In this document: positions 7,763 to 16,119 of the stretch, in pieces
Position numbering within the stretch: the first letter of the stretch is position 1
How the letters are laid out: the number at the start of each line of letters is the position of its first letter
Made by a program: the position numbers and the translations under genes
Source of the DNA: Brevibacterium spongiae
Lineage (GTDB): Bacteria; Actinomycetota; Actinomycetes; Actinomycetales; Brevibacteriaceae
Assembly (NCBI RefSeq): GCF_026168515.1
Contig: NZ_CP093443.1
Span: forward strand, 186,001 to 250,000
Length of the DNA: 64,000 bases
Direction of reading: 5' to 3'
Notes under the pieces: model-generated
Seen by the model: the letters and a program-made list of their open reading frames with translations, nothing else
What the model was told of the DNA's origin: nothing
The model's database searches: none

Positions 7763-8880
7763 TGACACAGACGATCGATCAGACCGCCGAGGCGGCTCCC
7801 GCCAACCGATCCGCCGCGGGCTCCTCCCGGTCGAGTTTCTATCCCCTGACCGTGAAGTCCGTCGACCACCTCACCGAGGACTCCGCGGCCGTGACCTTCG
7901 ACGTGCCGAGCGAATACGCCGAACTCTTCGACTTCGCCGCCGGTCAGTCGCTGACGCTGCGGCGCACGATCGACGGGGCCGAGCACCGTCGCACCTATTC
8001 GATCTGCGCCCCGGCCGGGGCCGATCCCCGTATCGGGGTGCGCGAGGTGCCCGAAGGACTGTTCTCCCTGTGGCTGGTCAACGAGGTTCGTCCCGGAGAC
8101 GTCATCGACGTCCAGCCGCCTTCGGGCAGCTTCCGCGCCGATGCCTCAGTCGGCGGAAAGCACCTGTGCATCGCCGCCGGTTCCGGCATCACCCCGATGC
8201 TCTCGATCGCCGCGACAGTGCTGTCCAACCCGGACGCCTCGGTGACCCTGCTCTACGGCAACCGGAAGACGAACACAGTGATGTTCGCCGAGGAGCTCGC
8301 CGACCTCAAGGACGCCCGGAACCAGCAGCTCGACCTCGTCCACGTCCTCTCCCGCGAACCCCGCGAGGTCGACCTCTTCTCGGGCCGCCTCGATGAGGAG
8401 AAGCTGCGAGAGCTGCTCACCGCCATCGTTCCGATCGGGGACATGGACCATGTGTGGCTGTGCGGACCTTTCGGGATGCTCAACGATGCACGGAAGGTCC
8501 TCGCCGAATTCGACGTGCCCAAGGACCGCATCCACTTCGAACTCTTCTACGTCGACGAACCGCCACCGGAAGTCGTCCACGCGGACAAGGTCGTCGAAGG
8601 CGCCACCAGCGACGTCACGGTCGTGCTCGACGGACGCAGAACCACCTCGGCGATGTCGCAGGGCAAGACCATCCTCGATTCCGCTCAGGAATCGCGGTCG
8701 GATCTGCCCTTCGCCTGCAAGGGCGGAGTGTGCGGAACCTGCCGCGCGAAGATCTGCGGCGGCGAGGTCAACATGGTCCGCAACTACGCCCTCGAGGACG
8801 CCGAGGTCGAGGCGAACTTCGTCCTCACCTGCCAGACGTTCCCCGTCAGCGACGAAGTCATCGTCGACTACGACTCCTAA
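7762..8880 (+). CDS. paaE: Phenylacetyl-CoA epoxidase reductase subunit E
   Basis: 372 residues. It carries electrons from NADPH to the PaaAC di-iron site. Domains in order: variable N-terminus to ~25, FAD-binding barrel with HRRTYSIC, NAD(P)-binding fold with GSGITPMLS and WLCGPFGM, and a C-terminal plant-type [2Fe-2S] ferredoxin domain with CKGGVCGTCRAK and a later CQT. The start overlaps the paaD stop (TGATG). Codons near the start contain one CGCCGAGGCGG motif. Confidence 0.97.
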   Translation: MTQTIDQTAEAAPANRSAAGSSRSSFYPLTVKSVDHLTEDSAAVTFDVPSEYAELFDFAAGQSLTLRRTIDGAEHRRTYSICAPAGADPRIGVREVPEGLFSLWLVNEVRPGDVIDVQPPSGSFRADASVGGKHLCIAAGSGITPMLSIAATVLSNPDASVTLLYGNRKTNTVMFAEELADLKDARNQQLDLVHVLSREPREVDLFSGRLDEEKLRELLTAIVPIGDMDHVWLCGPFGMLNDARKVLAEFDVPKDRIHFELFYVDEPPPEVVHADKVVEGATSDVTVVLDGRRTTSAMSQGKTILDSAQESRSDLPFACKGGVCGTCRAKICGGEVNMVRNYALEDAEVEANFVLTCQTFPVSDEVIVDYDS

Positions 8881-8921
8881 CCCGCACCACAACTGATCGT
8901 CACCCCTGAGCGAGGAGACCC

Positions 8922-10088
8922 ATGCCCGAGGCATTCATTCTGGACGGACTGCGCACCCCCATCGGACGCTACGGAGGCGCACTGGCCGATCAGCGGCCCG
9001 ACGACCTCGTGGCGACCACGATGAAGACCGTCATCGATCGGGCGGGAATCGACCCGGCCGACATCGACGAGGTCATCCTCGGCTCGGCGAACCAGGCCGG
9101 TGAGGACAACCGGAACATCGCACGCATGGCCGTGCTCCTCGCCGGTCTGCCCGAATCCGTACCCGGATTCACCGTCAACCGCCTGTGCGCCTCCGGGATG
9201 ACCGCGATCACCACGGCGCGGGCGATGATCGTCGCCGGTGACGCCGAGGTGGTCGTGGCCGGGGGAGTCGAATCGATGACGCGTGCCCCCTGGGTGACCG
9301 AGAAGCCGCAGCGGGCGTGGGCGAAGCCCGGCCGCAGCTGGGACACCTCGATCGGGTGGCGGTTCACGAACCCCGCCTTCGGTGAGGACACGACCCTGTC
9401 GATGCCGCAGACGGCTGAGCGTGTCGCCGAGAAGTGGAAGCTCACCCGTGAGGCCCTCGACGAATTCGCCTATCAATCGCATCAGAAGGCTCTGGCCGCT
9501 GCCGCCGACGGCAGCTTCGATCCGGAGATCCTGCCTATCGGCGACGTCACCGCCGATGAGGGACCACGGGCGGATTCGACCCTGGAGAAGCTCGGGAAAC
9601 TGCGGCCCATCCACGGACCCGGCGGACTCATCACCGCCGGCAACTCGTCCTCGCTCAACGACGGCGCCGCCGTCGTCGTGCTCGTGTCCGAAGACTATGC
9701 GAACAGACACGGACTGAACCCACGAGCTCGCGTCGTCGCCGGCGCCAATGCCGGAGTCTCCCCGGAGATCATGGGCATCGGTCCCGTGCCCGCGACCCGG
9801 AAGGTGCTCGAACGCACCGGGTGGAACGTCGGTGACCTCGAGGCCGTCGAACTCAATGAGGCCTTCGCCTCCCAGTCGCTGGCGTGCATGGGCGACCTCG
9901 GACTCGACCCGGACACCGTCAACGGCTTCGGCGGAGCGATCGCGCTCGGCCACCCGCTGGGCTGCTCGGGCACCCGCATCACCCTGACCCTGCTCAACCG
10001 TCTTGAGCAGGCCGATGCGAAGAAGGGCCTGGCGACCATGTGCGTGGGTGTCGGTCAGGGTTCGGCGCTGCTGCTGGAGCGCGCATGA
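8922..10088 (+). CDS. paaJ: 3-oxoadipyl-CoA / oxo-dehydrosuberyl-CoA thiolase
   Basis: 388 residues, standard thiolase length. The nucleophilic cysteine is in NRLCASGMTAI, the active-site His in AIALGHPLGCSG, and the second Cys in MCVGVGQG. It starts PEAFILDGLRTPIGRYGGAL, as in PaaJ/PcaF. Position in the paa operon makes thiolytic release of acetyl-CoA in the lower phenylacetate pathway the likely role. The ATG has GAGGAG seven bases upstream. A role in the beta-ketoadipate pathway is also possible. Confidence 0.92.
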   Translation: MPEAFILDGLRTPIGRYGGALADQRPDDLVATTMKTVIDRAGIDPADIDEVILGSANQAGEDNRNIARMAVLLAGLPESVPGFTVNRLCASGMTAITTARAMIVAGDAEVVVAGGVESMTRAPWVTEKPQRAWAKPGRSWDTSIGWRFTNPAFGEDTTLSMPQTAERVAEKWKLTREALDEFAYQSHQKALAAAADGSFDPEILPIGDVTADEGPRADSTLEKLGKLRPIHGPGGLITAGNSSSLNDGAAVVVLVSEDYANRHGLNPRARVVAGANAGVSPEIMGIGPVPATRKVLERTGWNVGDLEAVELNEAFASQSLACMGDLGLDPDTVNGFGGAIALGHPLGCSGTRITLTLLNRLEQADAKKGLATMCVGVGQGSALLLERA

Positions 10089-10984
10089 GCGCGGGCGGCT
10101 CCCCGGTGCTCATCGAACGCCATTCGGACCGGACGATCATCCGTCTCAACCGGCCCGAGGTGCGCAACGCCATCGACCAAACGATGGTTGAGGCGCTGCA
10201 CGCGGTGTGCGCCGAACTCGAGGCCGAACCGAAGGTCGCGATCCTCACCGGCACCTCCGGGGTCTTCGCCGCCGGCGCCGATATCGCCCAGCTGCGCAAC
10301 CGTCGCCGTGATGACGCGCTGGCCGGAATCAACTCGAAGATCTTCTCCCGCATTCAGGAACTGCCGATGCCGGTCATCGCGCTCGTCGAGGGATTCGCCC
10401 TCGGCGGCGGTGCCGAACTCGCCTTCGCCGCGGACTTCCGCATCGGCACCCCGTCGACGAAGATCGGCAACCCGGAGACCGGGCTCGGCATCCTCGCCGC
10501 GGCCGGGGCCGCGTGGCGTCTGCGTGAACTCGTCGGCGAACCCCGGGCCAAGGAGATCCTGCTCGCCGGGCGCACGCTGCAGGCCGATGAAGCCAAAGCG
10601 ATCGGCCTGCTCAACGACGTCGTCGATCCCGAGGACCTCGAACTCGCCGGTCAGGCGCTTGCCGACCGGATTGCAAGCTTCGCACCTCTGGCCGTGCGGC
10701 TGAGCAAGTCCGCGTTCCACGCACCGCGTGATGCCCACCCGCTCATTGATAATGTGGCGCAGGCCGTGCTCTTCGAAACCGAAGAGAAGTTCGCGCGGAT
10801 GGATGCGTTCCTGTCCAAACGCGAGGCCAAGAAGGCGAAGAAGGCGGCCGAACAGGCGGCAGAACAGGCCGCCGCGCAGGAAGCGCAGGAAGCGCAGGAA
10901 CGGGCGAAGGCCGAGGCCGTGCCCACCGAAGCGATGGACCAGCAGCGCGAACCGCGCACCCGAGAAGAAGGCGACAACGCATGA
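10085..10984 (+). CDS. paaF: Enoyl-CoA hydratase (PaaF type) with charged tail
   Basis: 299 residues; the crotonase fold fills about 1-245. The oxyanion-hole segments are visible (SGVFAAGADIAQL and EGFALGGGAELAFAADFRIG), as is the glutamate-bearing NPETGLGILAAAGA. PaaF hydrates 2,3-dehydroadipyl-CoA. The assignment over PaaG rests on order and similarity to ordinary hydratases. The last ~55 residues are an unusual Lys/Ala/Glu/Gln helix-like tail (KKAKKAAEQAAEQAAAQEAQ) absent from typical members. Start and stop both overlap neighbours by four bases. Confidence 0.85.
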   Translation: MSAGGSPVLIERHSDRTIIRLNRPEVRNAIDQTMVEALHAVCAELEAEPKVAILTGTSGVFAAGADIAQLRNRRRDDALAGINSKIFSRIQELPMPVIALVEGFALGGGAELAFAADFRIGTPSTKIGNPETGLGILAAAGAAWRLRELVGEPRAKEILLAGRTLQADEAKAIGLLNDVVDPEDLELAGQALADRIASFAPLAVRLSKSAFHAPRDAHPLIDNVAQAVLFETEEKFARMDAFLSKREAKKAKKAAEQAAEQAAAQEAQEAQERAKAEAVPTEAMDQQREPRTREEGDNA

Positions 10985-11934
10985 GCGAGACCACCGACAC
11001 GACCGCCACCGCCACCACGGATACCGCCGGCACCACCAGCACCGACACGCCCGCGACCGGCACTGACACTCCTGTGACCGGCACCGTCGTCGCCGATGCG
11101 GCAGTCGCCGCGCGCGTGCCCGAGACCGTCGGCGTCTATGGCGGCGGCCGGATGGGTGCAGGCATCGCACATGCCTTCGCCACCGCCGGGGCACGCGTCA
11201 TCGTCATCGAGAGCACCGAGGACACCGTGGCCGCCGCCCGGGAGCGCATCGACGCCTCGATCGAGAAATCGCGGTCGAAGGGCATCGATGTCCCCGGCAC
11301 TGTCGTCGTCGACCGTGACCCGACCCTGCTCGACCAGGCGCTCCTCGTCGTCGAAGCCGTGCCCGAGATCATCGAACTCAAACAGGAGATCCTCGCCACG
11401 ATCGCGAAGCACGCTCCTGCCGCGAGCATCGGCACGAACACCTCGGCGCTGTCCATCGACGAACTCGCCGCCGGACTGCCCCGACCGCAGGCCCTCATCG
11501 GTCTGCACTTCTTCAACCCGGTGCCCGTGTCCGAACTGGTCGAGGTCGTCGTCGGCACCCACACGGACCCCCGCCTCGTCGAGGTCGCCAAGGGATGGGT
11601 GGCCGGACTGGGCAAGACGGCGATCACGGTCAAGGACTCGCCCGGGTTCGCCTCCTCCCGCCTCGGTGTGGCCCTGGCCCTCGAGGCCATGCGGATGGTC
11701 GAGGAAGGCGTCGCCAGTGCCGAGGACATCGACCGAGCCATGACGCTGGGCTACCGGCACCCGGCCGGGCCGCTGAAGACCACCGACATCGTCGGACTCG
11801 ATGTGCGCCTGGGCATCGCCGAACACCTCGCGGCCGAGGTCGGTGAGCGGTTCGCACCCCCGCAGATTCTCAAGGACAAGGTCGAAGCCGGCGAACTCGG
11901 GCGGAAGTCCGGCCAGGGCTTCTACACTTGGTGA
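10981..11934 (+). CDS. paaH: 3-hydroxyacyl-CoA dehydrogenase (PaaH type)
   Basis: 317 residues. About 40 Thr/Asp-rich residues precede the NAD-binding motif VGVYGGGRMGAGIAHAFATA. The family signature follows: EAVPEIIELKQEIL, TNTSALSIDELA and IGLHFFNPVPVSELVEV, which holds the catalytic His, and then KDSPGFASSRLG. It oxidises 3-hydroxyadipyl-CoA to 3-oxoadipyl-CoA, the substrate of the thiolase two genes upstream. It overlaps paaF by four bases. Confidence 0.93.
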   Translation: MSETTDTTATATTDTAGTTSTDTPATGTDTPVTGTVVADAAVAARVPETVGVYGGGRMGAGIAHAFATAGARVIVIESTEDTVAAARERIDASIEKSRSKGIDVPGTVVVDRDPTLLDQALLVVEAVPEIIELKQEILATIAKHAPAASIGTNTSALSIDELAAGLPRPQALIGLHFFNPVPVSELVEVVVGTHTDPRLVEVAKGWVAGLGKTAITVKDSPGFASSRLGVALALEAMRMVEEGVASAEDIDRAMTLGYRHPAGPLKTTDIVGLDVRLGIAEHLAAEVGERFAPPQILKDKVEAGELGRKSGQGFYTW

Positions 11935-12011
11935 CACCGCCAGCTTGGTGACACCCAGGTGCTTCCCCGCGAGGCGCCGACCCTTCCGACAGGACACGCA
12001 AAGGAGCATCC

Positions 12012-12788
12012 ATGACCGAGATCCAGCTGAAGAACCGCGGGCCCATCGCCGAGATCATCCTCGACGGCCCCGAGTCCCGCAACGCCCTCGACGCGGACAA
12101 CCTCCGCGACATCGCCGCGGCCGTGGCCAAGGTCGCCGAGGCGGTGCCCAACGTGCGCGTGCTCCTCATCCGCGGGGAGGGCAAGGTCTTCTGCTCCGGC
12201 CGCGATATCGCGAACGTCGAGGTCGAGACCGATGACGCTCACGCCTTCCTCGCCGAGATGTTCGCCCCCGTCTTCCAGGCGATCCGTGCACTGCCGATCC
12301 CCGTCATCGCGCAGGTTCAGGGAGCCGCGCTGGGCCTGGGCTTCGGCATCGCCGCGGCCGCCGACATCATCTTCGCCGCCGATGATGCGAAGTTCGGGTC
12401 CCCGTTCGCCGCGATCGGCGCGATGCTCGATTCCGGCGCCCACCACGTGTTCCTCGATCGGGTCGGCTACCACCGCACGATGGACCTCATCGTCACCGGC
12501 GATTTCATGACCGGCGCCGAGGCGGCCTCCACCGGGATCGTCTCCCGTGCGGTTCCAGCGGCGGAGCTGTCCGATTTCGTCGAATCGAAGCTCGAGAAGA
12601 TCGTGTCCGGACCCGCCGAAGCGTTCGCAATGGAGAAGGGCTTCGTGCAGAAGCTCGCCGACGAACGCCCGAACCTGACAGAGGTGCTCGCCCAGGAGGC
12701 GGCCCTGCAGGAATCGGCCCGTCAGACCCCGGACTACGCCGAAGGATTCCGGGCTTTCCAAGAGAGGCGGAAGCCGAACTTCGAGTGA
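12012..12788 (+). CDS. paaG: Phenylacetyl-CoA epoxide isomerase (PaaG type)
   Basis: 258 residues with AAGGAG before the ATG. Crotonase fold: GEGKVFCSGRDIANV and GAALGLGFGIAAAADIIFA line the oxyanion hole, followed by FAAIGAMLDSGAHHVFLDRVG with an acidic residue in the isomerase position. PaaG converts ring-1,2-epoxyphenylacetyl-CoA to the oxepin and also shifts a double bond later. The choice of PaaG over PaaF is by sequence style and the C-terminal PDYAEGFRAFQERRKPNF, which matches PaaG-like proteins. It closes the plus-strand paa operon. Confidence 0.85.
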   Translation: MTEIQLKNRGPIAEIILDGPESRNALDADNLRDIAAAVAKVAEAVPNVRVLLIRGEGKVFCSGRDIANVEVETDDAHAFLAEMFAPVFQAIRALPIPVIAQVQGAALGLGFGIAAAADIIFAADDAKFGSPFAAIGAMLDSGAHHVFLDRVGYHRTMDLIVTGDFMTGAEAASTGIVSRAVPAAELSDFVESKLEKIVSGPAEAFAMEKGFVQKLADERPNLTEVLAQEAALQESARQTPDYAEGFRAFQERRKPNFE

Positions 12789-12812
12789 TGCTCGTGCCTG
12801 ACCGTACCCGGC

Positions 12813-12905
12813 TCAGGCGAATCGCTTCTTCAATAAGTCGCTGACACGCACCCTGCCGATGACGACGATGCCGAGAACCGACATGAGCAGCGTGAGACCC
12901 GCATT
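12813..12905 (-). pseudogene. Possible remnant of a membrane-protein C-terminus
   Basis: A short minus-strand frame ending at 12813 reads AGLTLLMSVLGIVVIGRVRV then a Lys/Arg end, like the last helix and tail of a transporter. It has an in-frame stop just upstream and no ribosome site. It may be a decayed gene end, or chance. Confidence 0.2.
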
Positions 12906-13035
12906 ACTGTCCGACCGGGAGCATCACTTTGCTCGCGGCGTGGTCAGCGTACTCAGCGAGACTTCGAGAGAACTTCATCTGAACGTATGAAATCGTGTTG
13001 TTGATCTAACAAACGAGTAGGCAGCTCAGGCAACT

Positions 13036-13710
13036 CTATTCAGGCGAGAAGAACTTGTATTGGAGGGCTCTGACGATCAGCTGGGCGAGGTTCGTCGCAT
13101 CCAACTTGGCGCGAAGATTCTGGGCGTGTGTCTTCAACGTGTTGATGGAGACGTGTTGCTCTGAAGCGATCTCTGCATAATCCAATCCGCGACAGAGCTG
13201 TTGCAGCAAAGCCAGTTCGGCAGGCGTGAGGCTCGGTGCGACAGCGGGTGCGTCGGGGAGGATATCGCCGCTGATGATGATGTCCTCGGCCAAGGTCCGC
13301 AGCAACGCGGGCGATTCGCCGGCGGTTGCGGCGCGAACCACGGCAACGAGTTCGTCATCCGCCGCCGTCTTCTGCACTACGGCCATTGCTCCGGCTTCCA
13401 AAGCTCGGGAGATTCCGGGGCCGGGAGACACCGTAGTGAGAAGGATGACGGCAGCTTCCGGATCTGTTTCGATGATCGCCGAGGTGGCGTCCGCCCCGCT
13501 CATCCCCGGAGGCATATTGACGTCCATCAGGACGATATCGGGATGATGGATAGCGTACGCTGAAATCGCCTCTTCGCCGGAATGCGCGTACGGGAGTACT
13601 AGGAACTCGTCTGAATCCTCAAGGGCAGCCGCTATAGCACGGGCAGTCCACGAGTCATCGTCGACGATGAGGACGCGAGGCCTGGCGTCGTTGTCGTCAT
13701 GTGCAGTCAT
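13036..13710 (-). CDS. NarL/FixJ-type response regulator
   Basis: 224 residues from ATG 13710; a TTG 17 codons upstream is less likely. The receiver domain has the acidic pair in VLIVDDDS, the phospho-acceptor Asp in DIVLMDVNMP and the Lys in VVQKTAADDEL. The C-terminal LuxR helix-turn-helix is LTPAELALLQQLCRGLDYAE, then VSINTLKTHAQNLRAKL. It is the last gene after the histidine kinase on the same strand (117-bp gap), so the two form a pair. Target genes are unknown. Confidence 0.9.
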   Translation of the reverse strand: MTAHDDNDARPRVLIVDDDSWTARAIAAALEDSDEFLVLPYAHSGEEAISAYAIHHPDIVLMDVNMPPGMSGADATSAIIETDPEAAVILLTTVSPGPGISRALEAGAMAVVQKTAADDELVAVVRAATAGESPALLRTLAEDIIISGDILPDAPAVAPSLTPAELALLQQLCRGLDYAEIASEQHVSINTLKTHAQNLRAKLDATNLAQLIVRALQYKFFSPE

Positions 13711-13827
13711 CGACAATGCTTCCGGTATTTCGCAATGTTTGTGAATTTCCATCTCCAGCAATTCTGGAGACGTCTGATCGGTGCCGCGGCTGGAGCGAAG
13801 CTTTCAGTACTGATAACCAGAACGTTC

Positions 13828-15192
13828 TCACCGGCCCTGCTGCCCGACTCGTCCGGGTTCCGCTGTGTGAGCATCGTCGTGATTAAGAGCATGATGCTCA
13901 GACCAGTGCAGATGATTCTCTTCATCTCTCAATGAAACATGCTCTGCCACCTGGGTCTTCTCATGCGAATGGGTGAGATTGACCGGAATCTTCACGACTA
14001 TCTGCAGGGTGCCGTCATCCTTGTAAGAGGTCTGACAATCACCATTGAGAGCCTGTGCCCGACGGCTCAAAGAACGAGGAGGAGCAGGGAGCGCCACTTG
14101 GGAGCGGTTGCAGGACTCAAAGCAGAGTTGAGCTGAACCCGGTTGGCGCCCCACCAAAGACACAGCGATCACAGGAGTATCGGGCAGAGTCGTGTAGCGG
14201 ATGATGTTTGTGGTGAGTTCCATGATGATGGAACGTGCATGGTCCATTAAGGCATGCTGCGCCGAGCGGGGAAGATCACAAGACGTTACCGAAAGGTACA
14301 TGCCCCCAGCTGCGCTGGCCGCCCTGATCGCCGACCCCAGGGTGCGGATTTCGGAGTCGAAATCGACATCCTTCTTGTCGGGACTCTCAGCGTCCAAACT
14401 GGAGAGCAGCGTGCGCAACCGTTTCTGTGCCGTGGAATTCACCAAGGTCAGTTCGGCGAGTTTGCGGTCCACTGCCTCGGTGGTCTGTTCGCGTGAGAGC
14501 ATTTTGATGATCGAGGACTCTGTCGACAGGCTATGGGAGACGGCGTCGTGGGTGTCGAGGGAAAACTTCAAGCGGAGCTTTGCGAGACGTCTGTCGTGCT
14601 CGCGCGAAACGGCGACGCGGTGTGAGATTTCAGCTCTGATGCGCTGTTCGACGACGCCTGCGCTCAACCCGAGGATGCTTGCGACCAACAGGCCGAAAGT
14701 CGTCTCGACCAGACCGTCGAGCCCACCGTCGAATGCGCGAAGCCACGTTGCCATGCCCAGATGTGCGAACAGGCCCAGGCAACCGAGTCCATAGGCTGCC
14801 CATGCGAAATGGCTGGCCAGGATCGCGGTCGCGAAGATTCCAGCATCGGGGAATGACGAGGGCAGTGCGGGGTAGAACCACGTGACCGTGCAGCCGAGCA
14901 CAATCGAGAGAACGACGATCAGCCGTGGTGTATAGGGGGAGAGAATGACGAACAGAGCGGCAAGCGTCATAAAGACGCCATAGGCCGTATCACCTGAGTC
15001 GTGCGCACTCGGCAGGAAGCCAGCAAGCCCGATGACCAACGTGGTTGCACGAATAGGCAGATCTACGAGGCGAGCGCCACGCAACCATTTCCAGACGCGA
15101 TGGGGCGTTCGAATTCTGGCTGAAGGCTTCGTCAGCAGGGACGTAGAAAGTCGCGGAGGCACGACAGATATTGTCCCATGCTCATCAGTCAC
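13828..15192 (-). CDS. Sensor histidine kinase (HisKA_3-like)
   Basis: 454 residues from GTG 15192, which overlaps the upstream gene's stop by eight bases. Five to six membrane segments lie in about residues 45-180, then a helical dimerisation region with SLDTHDAVSHSLS, whose His is the expected phospho-acceptor. The ATPase part has an N-box-like MELTTNIIRYT, but the usual DxGxG glycine box is replaced by CFESCNRSQ, so the domain is divergent. The residues upstream of GTG 15192 in the same frame are shadow translation. It is probably the partner of the regulator at 13036-13710. The signal is unknown; no extracellular sensor domain is seen. Confidence 0.85.
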   Translation of the reverse strand: MTDEHGTISVVPPRLSTSLLTKPSARIRTPHRVWKWLRGARLVDLPIRATTLVIGLAGFLPSAHDSGDTAYGVFMTLAALFVILSPYTPRLIVVLSIVLGCTVTWFYPALPSSFPDAGIFATAILASHFAWAAYGLGCLGLFAHLGMATWLRAFDGGLDGLVETTFGLLVASILGLSAGVVEQRIRAEISHRVAVSREHDRRLAKLRLKFSLDTHDAVSHSLSTESSIIKMLSREQTTEAVDRKLAELTLVNSTAQKRLRTLLSSLDAESPDKKDVDFDSEIRTLGSAIRAASAAGGMYLSVTSCDLPRSAQHALMDHARSIIMELTTNIIRYTTLPDTPVIAVSLVGRQPGSAQLCFESCNRSQVALPAPPRSLSRRAQALNGDCQTSYKDDGTLQIVVKIPVNLTHSHEKTQVAEHVSLRDEENHLHWSEHHALNHDDAHTAEPGRVGQQGR

Positions 15193-16012
15193 TTTCAGCG
15201 GACTGCTGAGACTTTGGGGCTTCGGACCCGGAACCGGCCTCGGTGTCACGAGTGCGTTTCCAGCGGCGCACCGTGAAGATCGTGAGCACGATGACCAGGG
15301 CCCAGGAGATGGCGACGGCGATTCCGTTGAGGACGGTCGGGTTGCCGATGAATGCTCCGACGGCCACGAGTGAGAGTTGGCCCGGCAGGGCTGAGACGAT
15401 GGTGGCGATGAGGAACGTGCGGTTGTCGATGCCCAGTGCCCCACTGCCGTAGTTCACCGGCCAGTAGGGGAAGCCGGGCATGAGGCGCAGGGCGCACACT
15501 GCATAGAAGCCTCCGCCGGTGAGTCGGGACTCAATCGATTCGGCGTGTGATCCGAGCAGTCGCATCACGGTGTCGCGGCCGAGCCCCCGAGCGATCCAGT
15601 ATCCGCCCCAGCAGCCGGCCACGACGCCGATCATCGACAGCAGCGTGCCGAAGGGCAACCCGAAGATCAGGCCGCCGGCCACAGCCATGATCGTCACCGG
15701 GATGGGGGTGGCGGCGACGACCAGATAGATGAGGATGAAGACGGCGAAGCCCCAGAAGCCGGCGGCGGCGATATCGTCTTGGATCACGTCGATGGACGGC
15801 AGGCGGACATTGAAGACCGCCCACACTCCGGCCAGCAGCACCAGGGCGAGGGCGATATTGCGCAGAATCGTCGGCCAGTCGAGACGGGACGGTCGTGGGC
15901 GTGACTCGCCATCGGGTGCTGCACTGGTGCGCGTGTCGTCGGATTCGCGGGCAGGCGAACCCTCGGAGCGTGATCTTCGCTTCGGCGCTGAGGGGTCGTC
16001 ATGTCCGGGCAT
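15185..16012 (-). CDS. VTT/TVP38-family membrane protein
   Basis: 275 residues. A charged ~45-residue N-terminus is followed by about six hydrophobic helices. The family core is visible: ATPIPVTIMAVAGGLIFGLPFGTL, then the GxxxG-rich GCWGGYWIARGLG and LRLMPGFPYWPVNYGSGALGI. DedA/VTT proteins are linked to polyprenyl-phosphate or lipid scrambling and membrane homeostasis. It is the first gene of a minus-strand set with the kinase and regulator, and its stop overlaps the kinase start. That suggests the two-component system reads an envelope or lipid signal (inference). Confidence 0.85.
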   Translation of the reverse strand: MPGHDDPSAPKRRSRSEGSPARESDDTRTSAAPDGESRPRPSRLDWPTILRNIALALVLLAGVWAVFNVRLPSIDVIQDDIAAAGFWGFAVFILIYLVVAATPIPVTIMAVAGGLIFGLPFGTLLSMIGVVAGCWGGYWIARGLGRDTVMRLLGSHAESIESRLTGGGFYAVCALRLMPGFPYWPVNYGSGALGIDNRTFLIATIVSALPGQLSLVAVGAFIGNPTVLNGIAVAISWALVIVLTIFTVRRWKRTRDTEAGSGSEAPKSQQSAESD

Positions 16013-16061
16013 GGCCCGATCTTACGTCGCTTCCGGGACGGTACGGCAATCCCCGTAACGC

Positions 16062-16100
16062 GGCCCGGTCCCCGTCTGCAGCGAGTGCAGGCGGGGGCCG
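16062..16100 (-). terminator. Hairpin downstream of the HtrA-like gene
   Basis: GC-rich inverted repeat: GGCCCGGTCCCCGTCTGCA pairs with TGCAGGCGGGGGCCGG around GCGAG, with a few mismatches. It lies 20 bp after the protease stop on the minus strand. There is no clear T-run, so it is a weak intrinsic terminator or a 3'-end stabiliser. Confidence 0.5.
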
Positions 16101-16119
16101 GAACGGCTCGGAACCGGAC

